A stretch of DNA of 27,801 nucleotides from Tritrichomonas foetus (taxonomy: Eukaryota > Parabasalia > Tritrichomonadida > Tritrichomonadidae). The notes beneath the pieces are model-generated. The model was not told the DNA's origin, did no database searches, and worked only from the letters and a program-made list of their open reading frames with translations. Location of the stretch: NCBI GenBank assembly GCA_001839685.1, contig MLAK01001200.1:1-27801 (forward strand), given 5' to 3'. Made by a program: the position numbers and the translations under genes. This document shows, piece by piece, positions 1-10,123 of the stretch (the first letter of the stretch is position 1; each line of letters opens with the position of its first letter).

Positions 1-781
1 ATCCTTCACTTATGAGACAAATCCTCACATCACCCCAGCACCCCCTCTAATGCGACTATATACTCTCTTATATTTTATTTATCATTTTTTGCCACTATTG
101 ATGCACAGAAAATATTTGTTCATTTTATATTAAAAATTTTGTGTTTACCATAATGTGAAGAACTTTTAATTGCTGAACAATAAGATCATAATGAATTTTC
201 AATTATTGTGATATTATATTGTGATTTTCTGGTTTTTCGAGTTTTGAGGCAGCCTCCATATAGAGGTGATGAATTTTCAATTTTTGGTTAATTTCATTAT
301 TTGAATAAGGTGCTTCAGAAACGACAAAATCAGATTTTCAATGATTTATAAAATTGAATTGTTTATGACTTTTTGTGATGATTTATCACATAATTGAATT
401 GATATTTGTTAGGATATTTATCATAAAGCAAATTCCATTCCTTCCTAATTTCTGTATATTGAAATGATACTAATTATCAGTATAATCGGTTATACCAGTC
501 ATTTAACAGTCACGATAGATCAACTCATACTAGTTTTGAATGTAATTGAATAGATAAAAAGTGAAGAATACATGTAAATCATCTACAAGTCTTCCATTTG
601 TATTCATTCTGAAATGCTTGAGGAATAAAAAAGAAATGAAAAAAGGAATGATAAAGCAAAATGATCCTTGATGCCTTTTTATTTCACTTGTCAGATGACA
701 TGATAATTGAATATTTTAAACAATGACATTTCTTTTTTGAATATAAAATTATACTATTGATTGAATTGAAAATCAAAGAGA
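1..781. other. Gene-free left edge upstream of the VPS8-like gene
   Basis: No convincing coding frame is visible. The first 60 bases are richer in C (CACCCC, CACCCCCTC) than the AT-rich remainder. A short dyad TGTGATGATTTATCACA lies at 374-390 (6-bp arms, 5-nt loop). GAGG/CCTC/GAGG blocks near 247-267 could form alternative small stems. No clear TCA-type initiator precedes the ATG at 782. Confidence 0.6.
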
Positions 782-3700
782 ATGACAACAGAATCGCTTA
801 ATTTACAAGCTCGCGAAATCTCTGGTATTAAGGTTGATTCTCCGCCAGTTTTATGCACTACACATGACAGCTTTTACTTTTATTTATGCGAAAACAACAC
901 AATTTGCACCTTCGATTCCAAATTTTTAACAAATGCAAAACTCCCACCATACGACAGCGCAATTGGACCGGCCAAAGTAACTGCACTTGCACTAAGCCCT
1001 TCGCATACGCTTGGCGTTGCTTGTTTTAGTAACAGCTCGATTCAAATTTACGATCTGATCAATAATAAGCCATTAAAAAGTAACCCGCTTAGGAGCTCGT
1101 CGGCTATCACGCATTGTGTTTTCTTAAATGACGCTACCATTATTTGCTGCGATACGAATCACGTCTTAGTTGCCTATTCGTTGACATTTTTGAAAACATT
1201 ATCATTCATGCGAAAAGCAATTCAGGAATCATTTTCTTTGAAACTAGATGGCACTGTTAAAGCAATGATAGTTCCTCCAATTGCACGGCCGCCTGAATCA
1301 TTGATGAATATGAAAATTAATGCAGAGTCGAAAAAAATCACCCAAAATTTCAATGATTTCATTTGCATTTCAACAGAGCAATCATTTTCGATTACTCGAA
1401 TAAATGAAAAAATTGTTGATAAAAAAGAAGACATTTTGAAGTTTGATGTGAAAGGTGCAGTTGCTTCATTTTCTTTACAAAACTCAAATACGTTACTTTG
1501 CGCATATGCTGCACCATGCGACATTTCGTTAATCAAAATAACGCCTACAGAATATAGCGCTAATAGAATTTCTGATGCAATAGACCAAATTCCAGTACAT
1601 ATTGCATTTATCACTGATAATTCACTAGCAATAGTATTTTCTGAAAATTCCTGCTTAATCACATCAATCACTGAAATGCAAGGATGTCATACTTCTATTC
1701 CTGTTAATGGTCTCTACATAGATGGATACAACTCAATTGTTGTTTTTTCACCGACAAAGCTGTATGAAGTGAAAATGGTCACATTTGAAGACAAAATTGA
1801 AGCTTTTCGCGAAAAGGACGATTTCCAAAATGCAGTGAATTTATGCCGTAAAGCCATGAAGAATGACCAATCTGCTTCAACTGGTCTACCTGCCAATGAA
1901 TCTCAAAAAGCTCGTGTCATTGAACGTGTTTTATCACCTTTCTTAGAATCAAGGACTGAAAAGCGTCTCAAATTTGAATTTCAGGTTGAAGAACAAGCTG
2001 ATTATTTGATGAATTTATCAAAAGATTTAAAGATGACTGATTGGATAGTTTCGGGCGCTTTAAACCTCTTCAATGAAGCAAATCAACTTCCACTCTTCTT
2101 TAAAAAGATTATTATGACTGATCCTGATGCAAAATTCTTCAATTATAATGATAATTTTGTTGATCTTCTTCTTAAAGAACATGGTGACTTAGATATCACT
2201 TCATTTTTGCTTTGTTTGCCAACAAAAGTTGCACCACATAAAAAATTACTGGAATATGGTTTAAATACTAAGAATTCTGAACTTTTAGCGAAAATTTATT
2301 TAAAGAAATTAAATGATCCTGTCAAATGTGTATCTATTTATTCACACGCAAACAATGAACAAAAAATTTTCGAAGTTTTATCTGAATATATCAGTGAAGA
2401 TACCCAAATTCATGCTGATAATTTAATTCGTTGGATTTTTTCATCAACTGGAAATAACAAATTGCCACACATAAGGAAAATCATTTCCAATAATCAAACA
2501 GACCTTATCAATCAAATTCAAATCTACATCACTAAACAGAGTGAAAAATCAGGTGTTACTCCACCAATGACGCTTAATCAATTTGTAAACGCTTGTATTT
2601 ATGCAACAATGCTTGAAAATATTCCGGATAATTCTTTAATTCATCAACTTATGGAATCTTACGTTTTGAATATGAAGGCATCTTTAACCAAAATGTCGAT
2701 TAAATATGTTTTACAAAGAATCTTCAATGATGAAGAAATTGATCCAAAAATGAAGAAAAGTCGTGAAGCACTTTTATTAGTAGTGCTGGATACTAAAGGA
2801 TTAGATCCAATAATACTTGAAAATTTGATGCCACTTTGCACAACTTATAAATTTTCTCTCGCTCGCAAACAAATCCAAACAGCCCTGCGGAGATTTGATA
2901 TTATGATTAAAGATGCTATTGTTGAAGATGGCGGTGAAGGAATTTTCCAATTTATTCAACAACAAATCGATTTAGTTATTCGTGAAAAAGACACAGAAGC
3001 ACTTCAGAAAATAAAGAAGTCATTAATTTCAAATGCTCCTTTACTCATTGCAAAAGATGTTCAATCTTACATCAATCTTTTTATTACTAAATTTTATGAT
3101 GCAAACGAAGAATTATTGGCAACCTTAAATGATTCAAAAATTAAACATTATTATTTGCGTGCTTTATTGAATGATGAACGCGCTGCAAAAATGCAATTAA
3201 CACAAAAAGACGCAGAAAGTCATATTCTTTTCCTTTGTAAATATTTCCCACATGAAACCCGAAGGTTTATTAAAAATCGAGAAAATGTCAACGTTGGTAC
3301 TTTCCTCGAAATTTGTAAATCCAGCAATGTTTTAGATGCATGTGCTGTAATATGCAACAAAATTGGTGAAACAGAGAAAAGCTTTACTTATCTTAATATG
3401 TATCTTGAAAAGCAACTCTATGACTATGTCAACGAAACCAACACGAATGATTCGAATAATAGCTCTAATAATGGAAATTGTAAGGTTGATTTGCAACAGG
3501 CATTTACTTTGGTGAGAGATTTCTTATCAAAAGGAAAAGTGAATAATATTTCGCAATATGCTACTATGTTGATTAAATGTTTTGTTTTGCCACTTTGTAA
3601 AACGAAAGATCAGCCTGAAAAAAGTAATGTTCTTTGTGACTATTTAAGAAAAGTTTGTGCAATAGCTGCTGATAATATGCCATTCCATGATATATTAAGA

Positions 3701-4171
3701 ATTGTTGTTGTTGAATTTGCACCACTGAAACTTGGAATCATGAGACAGACACTTTGTGGTATCATTAATGATTATGACTATGATATCGATACATCCAAGT
3801 CATTAACTGTTCTTTTCCAACAAGATGAAGTTAAAGCACAAGATAAATATATCATGCTTTCGATTAAAGGAACAGCATATGATTCAGTATTATGTGGAGT
3901 TTGTCATGGCCTACTTAATGAAGGAGAAGATTGTGTTAAATTATTTGAATGCGGACATATTTTCCATGACAATTGTTTGAAGAAGCAAGTTTGTCCGATT
4001 TGTAACCCAGATGAAAGAATTGACCAAGATGTTGAAAGGCCGACACAACAGTTCAATCCAGGACCAATTTTCAAGAGATTGAAACGATTTGAATATGGAT
4101 TGAAGGTTAAACCGGCAAACTCACTGAAATTTGTTCCAAGCAAAGGCGATATTACAATTACTCGGAGGTAA
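782..4171 (+). CDS. VPS8: VPS8-like subunit of the CORVET endosomal tethering complex
   Basis: The 1129-residue protein has the architecture of class C/CORVET-HOPS subunits. Residues about 1-335 are beta-rich and propeller-like. A long helical solenoid follows, and a C-terminal RING-H2 finger spans 1038-1074. All eight zinc ligands are visible: C1038, C1041, C1057, H1059, H1062, C1065, C1071 and C1074. Just after the propeller, a segment containing AVNLCRKAM then TGLPANESQKARVIERVL resembles the equivalent junction of animal VPS8 (ALALAR...VGL..DASKRKAVV), and a later GDLDITSFLL matches the VPS8 MDITSLDI region as I remember it. This favours VPS8 over VPS11, VPS18 or VPS41. The known role of VPS8 is Rab5-linked tethering at early endosomes. 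The ATG at 782 is the first in frame. There are no introns and the frame is intact. It converges with the BTB gene. VPS41 is the main alternative. Confidence 0.75.
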   Translation: MTTESLNLQAREISGIKVDSPPVLCTTHDSFYFYLCENNTICTFDSKFLTNAKLPPYDSAIGPAKVTALALSPSHTLGVACFSNSSIQIYDLINNKPLKSNPLRSSSAITHCVFLNDATIICCDTNHVLVAYSLTFLKTLSFMRKAIQESFSLKLDGTVKAMIVPPIARPPESLMNMKINAESKKITQNFNDFICISTEQSFSITRINEKIVDKKEDILKFDVKGAVASFSLQNSNTLLCAYAAPCDISLIKITPTEYSANRISDAIDQIPVHIAFITDNSLAIVFSENSCLITSITEMQGCHTSIPVNGLYIDGYNSIVVFSPTKLYEVKMVTFEDKIEAFREKDDFQNAVNLCRKAMKNDQSASTGLPANESQKARVIERVLSPFLESRTEKRLKFEFQVEEQADYLMNLSKDLKMTDWIVSGALNLFNEANQLPLFFKKIIMTDPDAKFFNYNDNFVDLLLKEHGDLDITSFLLCLPTKVAPHKKLLEYGLNTKNSELLAKIYLKKLNDPVKCVSIYSHANNEQKIFEVLSEYISEDTQIHADNLIRWIFSSTGNNKLPHIRKIISNNQTDLINQIQIYITKQSEKSGVTPPMTLNQFVNACIYATMLENIPDNSLIHQLMESYVLNMKASLTKMSIKYVLQRIFNDEEIDPKMKKSREALLLVVLDTKGLDPIILENLMPLCTTYKFSLARKQIQTALRRFDIMIKDAIVEDGGEGIFQFIQQQIDLVIREKDTEALQKIKKSLISNAPLLIAKDVQSYINLFITKFYDANEELLATLNDSKIKHYYLRALLNDERAAKMQLTQKDAESHILFLCKYFPHETRRFIKNRENVNVGTFLEICKSSNVLDACAVICNKIGETEKSFTYLNMYLEKQLYDYVNETNTNDSNNSSNNGNCKVDLQQAFTLVRDFLSKGKVNNISQYATMLIKCFVLPLCKTKDQPEKSNVLCDYLRKVCAIAADNMPFHDILRIVVVEFAPLKLGIMRQTLCGIINDYDYDIDTSKSLTVLFQQDEVKAQDKYIMLSIKGTAYDSVLCGVCHGLLNEGEDCVKLFECGHIFHDNCLKKQVCPICNPDERIDQDVERPTQQFNPGPIFKRLKRFEYGLKVKPANSLKFVPSKGDITITRR

Positions 4172-4575
4172 TTTATATTTTTATTTGATTTCATTAAATT
4201 TTTCTATTGTAATTTCATTCTTTTTTCTTAATATAGATTGATATAATCTGTATGCGAGGGAGATATCACGATGGCATATATACTTGTTTGATAAATTGCA
4301 TGTAAAAAAAGGTTAATTATTTATGTTCCAAAATCCTCTTGAGTATATCTTTTCTCTAAGTGAAAAATGAAAATTCTCGAATAAAGATTAATCCGATATT
4401 CCGATGAATATTCATCATGAAGTTGTGTTTAATGAAGAATAATCATAAATTCATTTCAAAAATAAATTAATAAATAAAAAACATAATAATAAGAATAAAA
4501 GAAAGAAAAATAATATGATTTGTCTAACTCCGCTGTGATGTTTATTATCCATCGTTCGTTCAAATCATCTATACT
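4172..4575. other. Convergent intergenic spacer
   Basis: This 404-bp AT-rich spacer lies between two converging stop codons and should carry both 3' ends. It contains a perfect 14-bp palindrome, GATGAATATTCATC, at 4403-4416. No coding frame of note is seen. Confidence 0.6.
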
Positions 4576-6060
4576 TCACTCATCGTCTGTGATTCTACCA
4601 AAGAATTCAATGTTGGTGAGTTGAATATCATCTGCGTTTCTATGGTTCTTTCCGCATTGCCTGAGTCTGATTATTTTCGCTCTCTTTGGATACTTGCAAT
4701 GAAATGTTGCAACTTTGTTATTTCCATTGAGTTCATCATTATCAACTCTTTGATCGATTTCTTCCCATTCAACACCATCATTAGAACCTTCGATTACCCA
4801 GTTCTTAAGGTGATTCCATCCAGCACGACTGTTTGGTGTTTTAAGAGTATAATCAGTTAGATAAATTTTGTTCTTAGGGAACTCGAAATTAATCCATTGC
4901 CCAGGTGAATTTGTTGAGGACCAATAACACTTCCATTCGTAATCGAATAGTTTCTCGGTGTAAGAATTTCCACTTGTGTAAGAAATTTTAATTTGTCCAG
5001 TAGTGTTGGGGTTTTCACCATTTAGCTGGCCTTTCAAGTAGTTGACAATTCCATTGAAAGGATCACCAACAAAAGGGATTGAGCCCTTTGAGAATCGTAA
5101 TGAATTTTCAATAGAATTGTCATCATTCTTATTCTTACTACTTTTATTGACAATTTTTTTCATTAACCTTTTTGAAAGTGCATTCCAGATGGCATTACTA
5201 TTTATGTCTTTGACCGTTGTTTGTGAAACGAATTGAGAAATTGAATTTTCATCGAGATATTCAAACAAAACATACTCATATAAAATTCTGTAACTTTTTC
5301 CTTTTTCTTCGACCAAATTATGAATGAAATTAAATAAATCATCTTCTGTTCCAACTTTCAAATGTTTGCTTGACAAAATCATTTCCAAAACAGGCAAAGG
5401 CAAATTTGAAAGGCTTTCAATTTCTTCAAAACTCGACATTTTTCTATTATTTTGTTTTGAAATTGTATTATTTGAATTGTTTGATATAATTTTATCATTT
5501 GTTGAATTTTGGGTATTTGAAGAAATTATATTTTGTGTGGAAATTTGATTGTTTTGGGATTTTTCTTTTTTCATTAATTCTTCAAAGTGAGAAGCAACAT
5601 ATCGAATTTCTTGATCGTAGTCCATTTTCATTCGATATTTGTTTAAGAGGATTGGAATCGCATTTTTCTCTGAGAGTTCGTAGTTTTTGAATTGGCTGAG
5701 GGAGTCATAAAGTTCGGAGTTTCCAAGTTTTTCTGCAAAGTAGAGCAACATTTGTGCATCGACCGAGTCAATATTGATTGGTTTCCCGTTCATCAAATTG
5801 AGAAGGAAATTGAATCTCTTCTTTTCATCTTCGATTTTGATCTCAAAAGAGGTGAAACTTTTGTCGGTTTTTCGAATGCGGGAAATATTTGGAGAAATGA
5901 ATTCTGCAAAAATAATTGGAACATCGTAGTTGTCGGATCCAATAATAAATGTAAAGTTATCGATATCTTCACGAGAAATGTTCGATAAGCCTCGAGAGGA
6001 AAGCGAAATTGTTGCCCTTTTCATTAAAAATCTGGATTTTATTTGAAAATCTTTGTTCAT
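4576..6060 (-). CDS. BTB-BACK protein with C-terminal F5/8 type C (discoidin) domain
   Basis: 494 residues. About 33-125 form a trichomonad-type BTB domain (FTFIIGSDNYDVP, then IFAEFISPNISRI, then FAEKLGNSELYDSL). A BACK-like helical region follows to about 300, interrupted at about 168-208 by an Asn/Ser-rich low-complexity insert. About 330-490 form an F5/8 type C jelly roll: YEWKCYWSS with W376 and W380, QWINFEF, LTDYTLKT, HLKNWVIEGSNDGVEW, and the terminal IRLRQCGKNHR...NIEFFG. BTB domains usually mediate oligomerisation or Cullin-3 adaptor roles and the discoidin fold binds ligands; the target here is unknown. The family is greatly expanded in trichomonads. The start is M1 at 6060, and M13 at 6024 is an alternative. 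A decayed relative lies at about 24254-25275. No signal peptide is seen, so a cytosolic location is inferred. Confidence 0.85.
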   Translation of the reverse strand: MNKDFQIKSRFLMKRATISLSSRGLSNISREDIDNFTFIIGSDNYDVPIIFAEFISPNISRIRKTDKSFTSFEIKIEDEKKRFNFLLNLMNGKPINIDSVDAQMLLYFAEKLGNSELYDSLSQFKNYELSEKNAIPILLNKYRMKMDYDQEIRYVASHFEELMKKEKSQNNQISTQNIISSNTQNSTNDKIISNNSNNTISKQNNRKMSSFEEIESLSNLPLPVLEMILSSKHLKVGTEDDLFNFIHNLVEEKGKSYRILYEYVLFEYLDENSISQFVSQTTVKDINSNAIWNALSKRLMKKIVNKSSKNKNDDNSIENSLRFSKGSIPFVGDPFNGIVNYLKGQLNGENPNTTGQIKISYTSGNSYTEKLFDYEWKCYWSSTNSPGQWINFEFPKNKIYLTDYTLKTPNSRAGWNHLKNWVIEGSNDGVEWEEIDQRVDNDELNGNNKVATFHCKYPKRAKIIRLRQCGKNHRNADDIQLTNIEFFGRITDDE

Positions 6061-6960
6061 TCAATTATCCAATAATCTTTCACAATTGAATTTCAAAATG
6101 TATTGAAAATTGTGCTAAAGTTCAAGAAATTAAATACAAGTAACAAACAAGTGTGTGATTTTTCTTTCTATAATTTAGTTTTTCATTCATAGAGAGTATG
6201 TGCAATTAGCTGTAATTCAAAAAATAGACAATTAAGTAGAAAAATTCAATCATATGAACTGACATACGATTTAAATCAGTAATCTGAAATTTTTTGTGAA
6301 ATGAATTATTCTTAAAATTTATCGTATGATATTGATTTTGTATAAGATCATAATAGAAGCATATTTATCGAGAAAAAAAGATCTGAGGCTAAAAAATGTC
6401 CGATATTATTCAAAAAGTTACTGCATTCTTTTGAATGATATGAGTAAATTGAATTTAATACATTAATTTGTGAATGTCACAATCGATATAGAATCAATAA
6501 AACCGTGAAATTATTGTGAATATCAGCTTTTAAGTTTAACTTGTTTATTCCTCATTATACATTGTTGTTTTGTGTAACTCAAAGAAAAAAGAAGAGATAA
6601 AAAAGTTTCAAAATATATTCAATTTCCCAAATTAATTCGGCTTTTTGTGATTATATAAATTATAGTATTGAATTATATCATTGAATACTAAAAAATTGAA
6701 TTTTTCTTCAGTAATCATTCAATTTTTGAACGAATTATTTGTCAATAGCAATGAACTACATAAATTGAGAAAATTACATAATTATGTGAATGAAATTTTT
6801 AGTGGATAATTTAAGCGGTAACTAACATGTGAAGTGAATAGAAAACTAAAAGTGAAGCGCAAGATTAAATGTGTTTTATTTTTTCAATGCCGAATTTTAT
6901 ATCCATCAGAAAACTATTGAATACCTCTTTGAATTATTTTTTGAGTATTATTAAAGTTCA

Positions 6961-7033
6961 ACTGGTTTTGCCGTGAACATCTAAGGTCAAATGAAAAGTC
7001 AAATTAACGAAAAGTGTTCACGATAAAACCGGT
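6961..7033. repeat. Imperfect inverted repeat, 19-nt arms and 35-nt loop
   Basis: The left arm at 6961-6979 (ACTGGTTTTGCCGTGAACA) is complementary to the right arm at 7015-7033 (TGTTCACGATAAAACCGGT). Read as RNA, 16 positions are Watson-Crick pairs, two are G-U and one is a C-A mismatch. The arms are more GC-rich than the surroundings. It could be an RNA hairpin or a remnant of a small inverted-repeat element. No flanking target duplication was found. Confidence 0.6.
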
Positions 7034-7136
7034 CGCGTTTTACTTTAGTGGATTCACAAATACTATTAAATCGAATGGAGATGGAGTTTGTATTTACACA
7101 ACAATTCTTCTGCATCAGAAATTGCAGATTGTCATT

Positions 7137-7466
7137 TCATTCGCTCTTATAATAAAAAAGCACGACCACAATTTTGATTCGTATATTCGGACTAGAAGTG
7201 GTATGAACATCGAAATCATAATAATACAACTCCATATCATAATTAAATACCGTTAAGTAGTGAAAACGCAACCTAACTGGAGACGCATGAATAATAGATT
7301 TATATTCAGATGATTTCGTTTCGATGAATAAAATTTTTGAAGGAAACTTTGAATCTTTCAATGATGATTCATTTGGACGATTAAAATAATACCAGGATTC
7401 AGCATTTCTGAGCCAAATGATTCTGATGAGGAAAATTGTATTAACTTGAAGAAATTGAAGAATCAA
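7137..7466 (-). pseudogene. ATG-less open stretch, possible gene remnant
   Basis: An uninterrupted frame of about 110 codons has an amino-acid mix that looks partly protein-like (RNAESWYYFNRPNESS, then SSEYKSIIHASPVRLRF). It has no upstream ATG: its first codon is TTG and the only Met is late. I do not recognise a family. It could be a decayed gene, a missed exon, or chance. Its GC content is slightly higher than that of the surrounding spacer. Confidence 0.2.
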
Positions 7467-7992
7467 ACCAAAAACAATATTATCAAATTATTGCATTAGG
7501 ATATCTTCATCTGCCATTCTCCAAGGAAAAGCCGTGATTTATTCTCATTGAACAGGCATGTTTTCATTGCCACTTTTCTCTTGATCTTCATCTTGAATCC
7601 ATCATCAAGAGTTTTTCGTTCTGTTCAAACATGAATAAAACAGAGAATGTATACATTCTATAATTCATTGCTATTATTGTTATTATATTGAAATAAATTT
7701 CTCATTTTTGATGATTTGACAAAATATAACAAAAATATATCTATTATTATTATTTCATGTTCAAGACGAAATTTTCACCTGTTCAATCTGCATCATCATT
7801 ATGGATTTAATGTTATTGGATTTCATCAACAATGATTCAGGAAGAACAAATATATATATAAAATAAATGATTAATCAACGAAAATTTATTAAACAAATAA
7901 AATAAAAAGTAACTCTATCATCAAACATTATAAAAAACATACCACATACAAACAAAAACAAAAAAAGAGGAAATTTGTGAGAAAAGCGCAAA

Positions 7993-9351
7993 CTACCAAA
8001 TACTTCCTCCGTAATTGGGAAACGTATTGGTGAGGGCCATATTGGGCCCATTTCCAATATAAGATTCGTCGATACGTGAGGATTCGTTTGGGAAAACAAC
8101 TCTGTCAAATGTGGAATCTGCGGTCTGTGAGAAACTAGAGATTGGTGGGAAAAGCTGCTTTCGTTTCGCTGGCTGGGTCGCAGTAGCTGGGTTACTAGGA
8201 TTACTTGTTGTTGTGTTTGTGGTTGTATTTGAGCTTACAGGAGGGGCAGATTCTGGAATTTCTTGAGGAGGGATTGGACTTGGTATTGGCTGGTCGATCG
8301 GCGTTGTTGGATGGACTTGAGCTGGTGTTTGAACAGGTTGTAATTGTGATGGTATCACTGTTTTTGTCTGTGATTGAATTTGAGGTGAAGCTGTTGATGT
8401 AGGAGTATGATGACTGACATGTGACATGAGAAACTGACTTCCATTAGGAGGCAGCATTGGATTAGAAAGCTGCGGCTGTTGGATGAAGTTTCCACTTCCT
8501 GGGAGTGAATTTACTGTCCCATCAGTTGGTGGTACACTTTGGGGAGCAGGTCGTGTGATGATTGGATGGGTTTGATGAATCTGAGAAATTGGCGGACATT
8601 CACCAAATGCATTGCTGTTCGACTGCACATTAATTGGTACTTGTTGATTAATGCTTGTCTGTTGTTGTATAGTTTGTTGGATTTGCTGTTGGATGGACTG
8701 GAGCTGCGGCTGAATTGCGAAAGGACTGAGTGGCGATTTTTCAACAGTCATTGAAGGAGAACTTCCAATGTTTGCGTTAGCTGGCGATGCATTCTGGCTT
8801 CCATTTTGATGAACTTTTTGAATGGTTCCATTGAATTTATTGATGAGTGAACTTCCATTCATATTACTACTATTATTTACTATTCCATTTGAAGTTGGAT
8901 TTAGATTAATTGGATTGTTTGGAATACTATTGACTTGGTTTGGTGGAGAAGTCGATATGAAATAAGCTTTCATTTTAGGTGCCTTCGATTGATGGCCTGA
9001 AATTGAAGTCCACCTGTTTTTGATATTAACATCAGATCGGCTTTCAAAAAAAGTGGCTATAGTTGACCAACGTGGACCGAATTCTTGATATTTGCTTCGA
9101 AGCAATTCATCTTCTTCGCGCGTCCAGGGGCCGTTTTTGATTTCTGGCGCCAGGTAATTTTTATATCTCTCGCGGCACTGTCTAGTCGATCTGTTTGGCA
9201 TCTTTCGGGCGATCAGCTTCCAATCTTTATCTCCATATTGCGAGACGAGCTGCTTCAGAGTTTCGTCTTCTTGGGGGGAGAACATCTGGCGGATGCCGGA
9301 AGGTTTCCCAGCAGTCTGCCCGTAGAGCCCCCAATATGCGTGCGGAAGCAT
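7993..9351 (-). CDS. R2R3-like Myb DNA-binding transcription factor
   Basis: 452 residues with two N-terminal Myb repeats. R2 spans about 22-71 with aromatic positions F24, W44 and Y63 and the conserved C59 in RQCRERY. R3 spans about 72-119 with W76, W95 and W114 (PWTREEDELL, then RWSTIATFF, then NIKNRWTSI). Replacement of the first tryptophan by Phe in R2 is common in Myb proteins. Residues about 125-420 are low-complexity, rich in Gln, Pro, Asn, Ser and Thr, as in activation or scaffold regions. The extreme C-terminus is again more ordered (FDRVVFPNESSR...FPNYGGSIW). The role is inferred to be nuclear, sequence-specific DNA binding. In T. vaginalis, related Myb proteins bind AACGAT-type sites. 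The ATG at 9351 is preceded directly by TCTCA. Confidence 0.88.
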   Translation of the reverse strand: MLPHAYWGLYGQTAGKPSGIRQMFSPQEDETLKQLVSQYGDKDWKLIARKMPNRSTRQCRERYKNYLAPEIKNGPWTREEDELLRSKYQEFGPRWSTIATFFESRSDVNIKNRWTSISGHQSKAPKMKAYFISTSPPNQVNSIPNNPINLNPTSNGIVNNSSNMNGSSLINKFNGTIQKVHQNGSQNASPANANIGSSPSMTVEKSPLSPFAIQPQLQSIQQQIQQTIQQQTSINQQVPINVQSNSNAFGECPPISQIHQTHPIITRPAPQSVPPTDGTVNSLPGSGNFIQQPQLSNPMLPPNGSQFLMSHVSHHTPTSTASPQIQSQTKTVIPSQLQPVQTPAQVHPTTPIDQPIPSPIPPQEIPESAPPVSSNTTTNTTTSNPSNPATATQPAKRKQLFPPISSFSQTADSTFDRVVFPNESSRIDESYIGNGPNMALTNTFPNYGGSIW

Positions 9352-10123
9352 TGAGAAGGATTTTTTTTGAATTAAAAATTGAAATCCTTTTCAAATCTGA
9401 TTAGATATTGAATACTGGACTACAAAAATCGAAAGGATTTAAGAATCTATTGAATGATATTCATAGGTTCATAAATATTTGAATAGATTTGCTTTTTATT
9501 ATTTCAATGGATTTCATGAATTGAGTTTCTAATTGGTCATAATTCAATACTAAGTTCTATCGAACTGAATAAACTATTTAAATTGCTTAAATTTTTGGCT
9601 TTTTGAATAGTGATTATTGGTGAAAGATTTGGATAGAATCGATTCATAATCATTATCATAATGTATAAAATATAGAAAATTGTATTTATTAAATTGAATT
9701 TACTATCTTTAAAGTATATTAACGTGAAGAATATTGTATAATATTGGAATTAATCAATCGATAAACTACCGAATACAAGGATTTTTACTTTTTAAATGGG
9801 AACACAATTTTTGTTAATCTCATGAAGATTTGTGAGAATAAAGGAGATTTTGATTGATTGGAAAAATTACAATTTCTCACAATTTTAATATAAAATTTGA
9901 GAACAATGCAGGCATATTAAAATTTTAAATTGGTTGTAAAAAGGGAGAAGTGGTCAATATAAAAAAGTGACAAGATATTTGCATATCACTGTGATAAATT
10001 ACAGTGATAAATTAGCACCCCCTTATTTTATTTTGAGCCGATATATTAATAATAATAAGAGCTTTTGAAAGATCATTTTTTAGATAAAAATATGAAAATA
10101 GGCGACAATTATCTTCAAATCAC
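9352..10123. other. Spacer with a 9-bp dyad
   Basis: This 772-bp AT-rich region lies between the Myb start and the stop of the next minus-strand gene, so it holds the Myb promoter and the other gene's 3' end. It contains a perfect inverted repeat at 9984-10009, listed separately. No coding frame is seen. Confidence 0.55.
9984..10009. repeat. Perfect 9-bp inverted repeat with 8-nt loop
   Basis: TATCACTGT at 9984-9992 is the exact reverse complement of ACAGTGATA at 10001-10009. GTGATAAATTA is also directly repeated within and just beyond it. It lies about 115 bp past the stop of the coiled-coil gene at 10124. A role in 3' end formation or as a factor site is possible but unproven. Confidence 0.55.

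Larger units (their letters stand above)
6061..7992. other. Long gene-poor spacer
   Basis: About 1.9 kb of mostly AT-rich sequence lies between the start of the BTB gene and the stop of the Myb gene. It has no ATG-initiated frame that looks coding. Two things stand out: the hairpin at 6961-7033 and an ATG-less open stretch at 7137-7466 on the minus strand, both listed separately. Bases 7850-7870 carry a short TA run. Confidence 0.5.

Noticed and set aside
7014..7256. 80-codon plus-strand ORF in the spacer
   Set aside because: It starts with GTG inside the hairpin arm, overlaps the opposite open stretch and shows no protein-like features.
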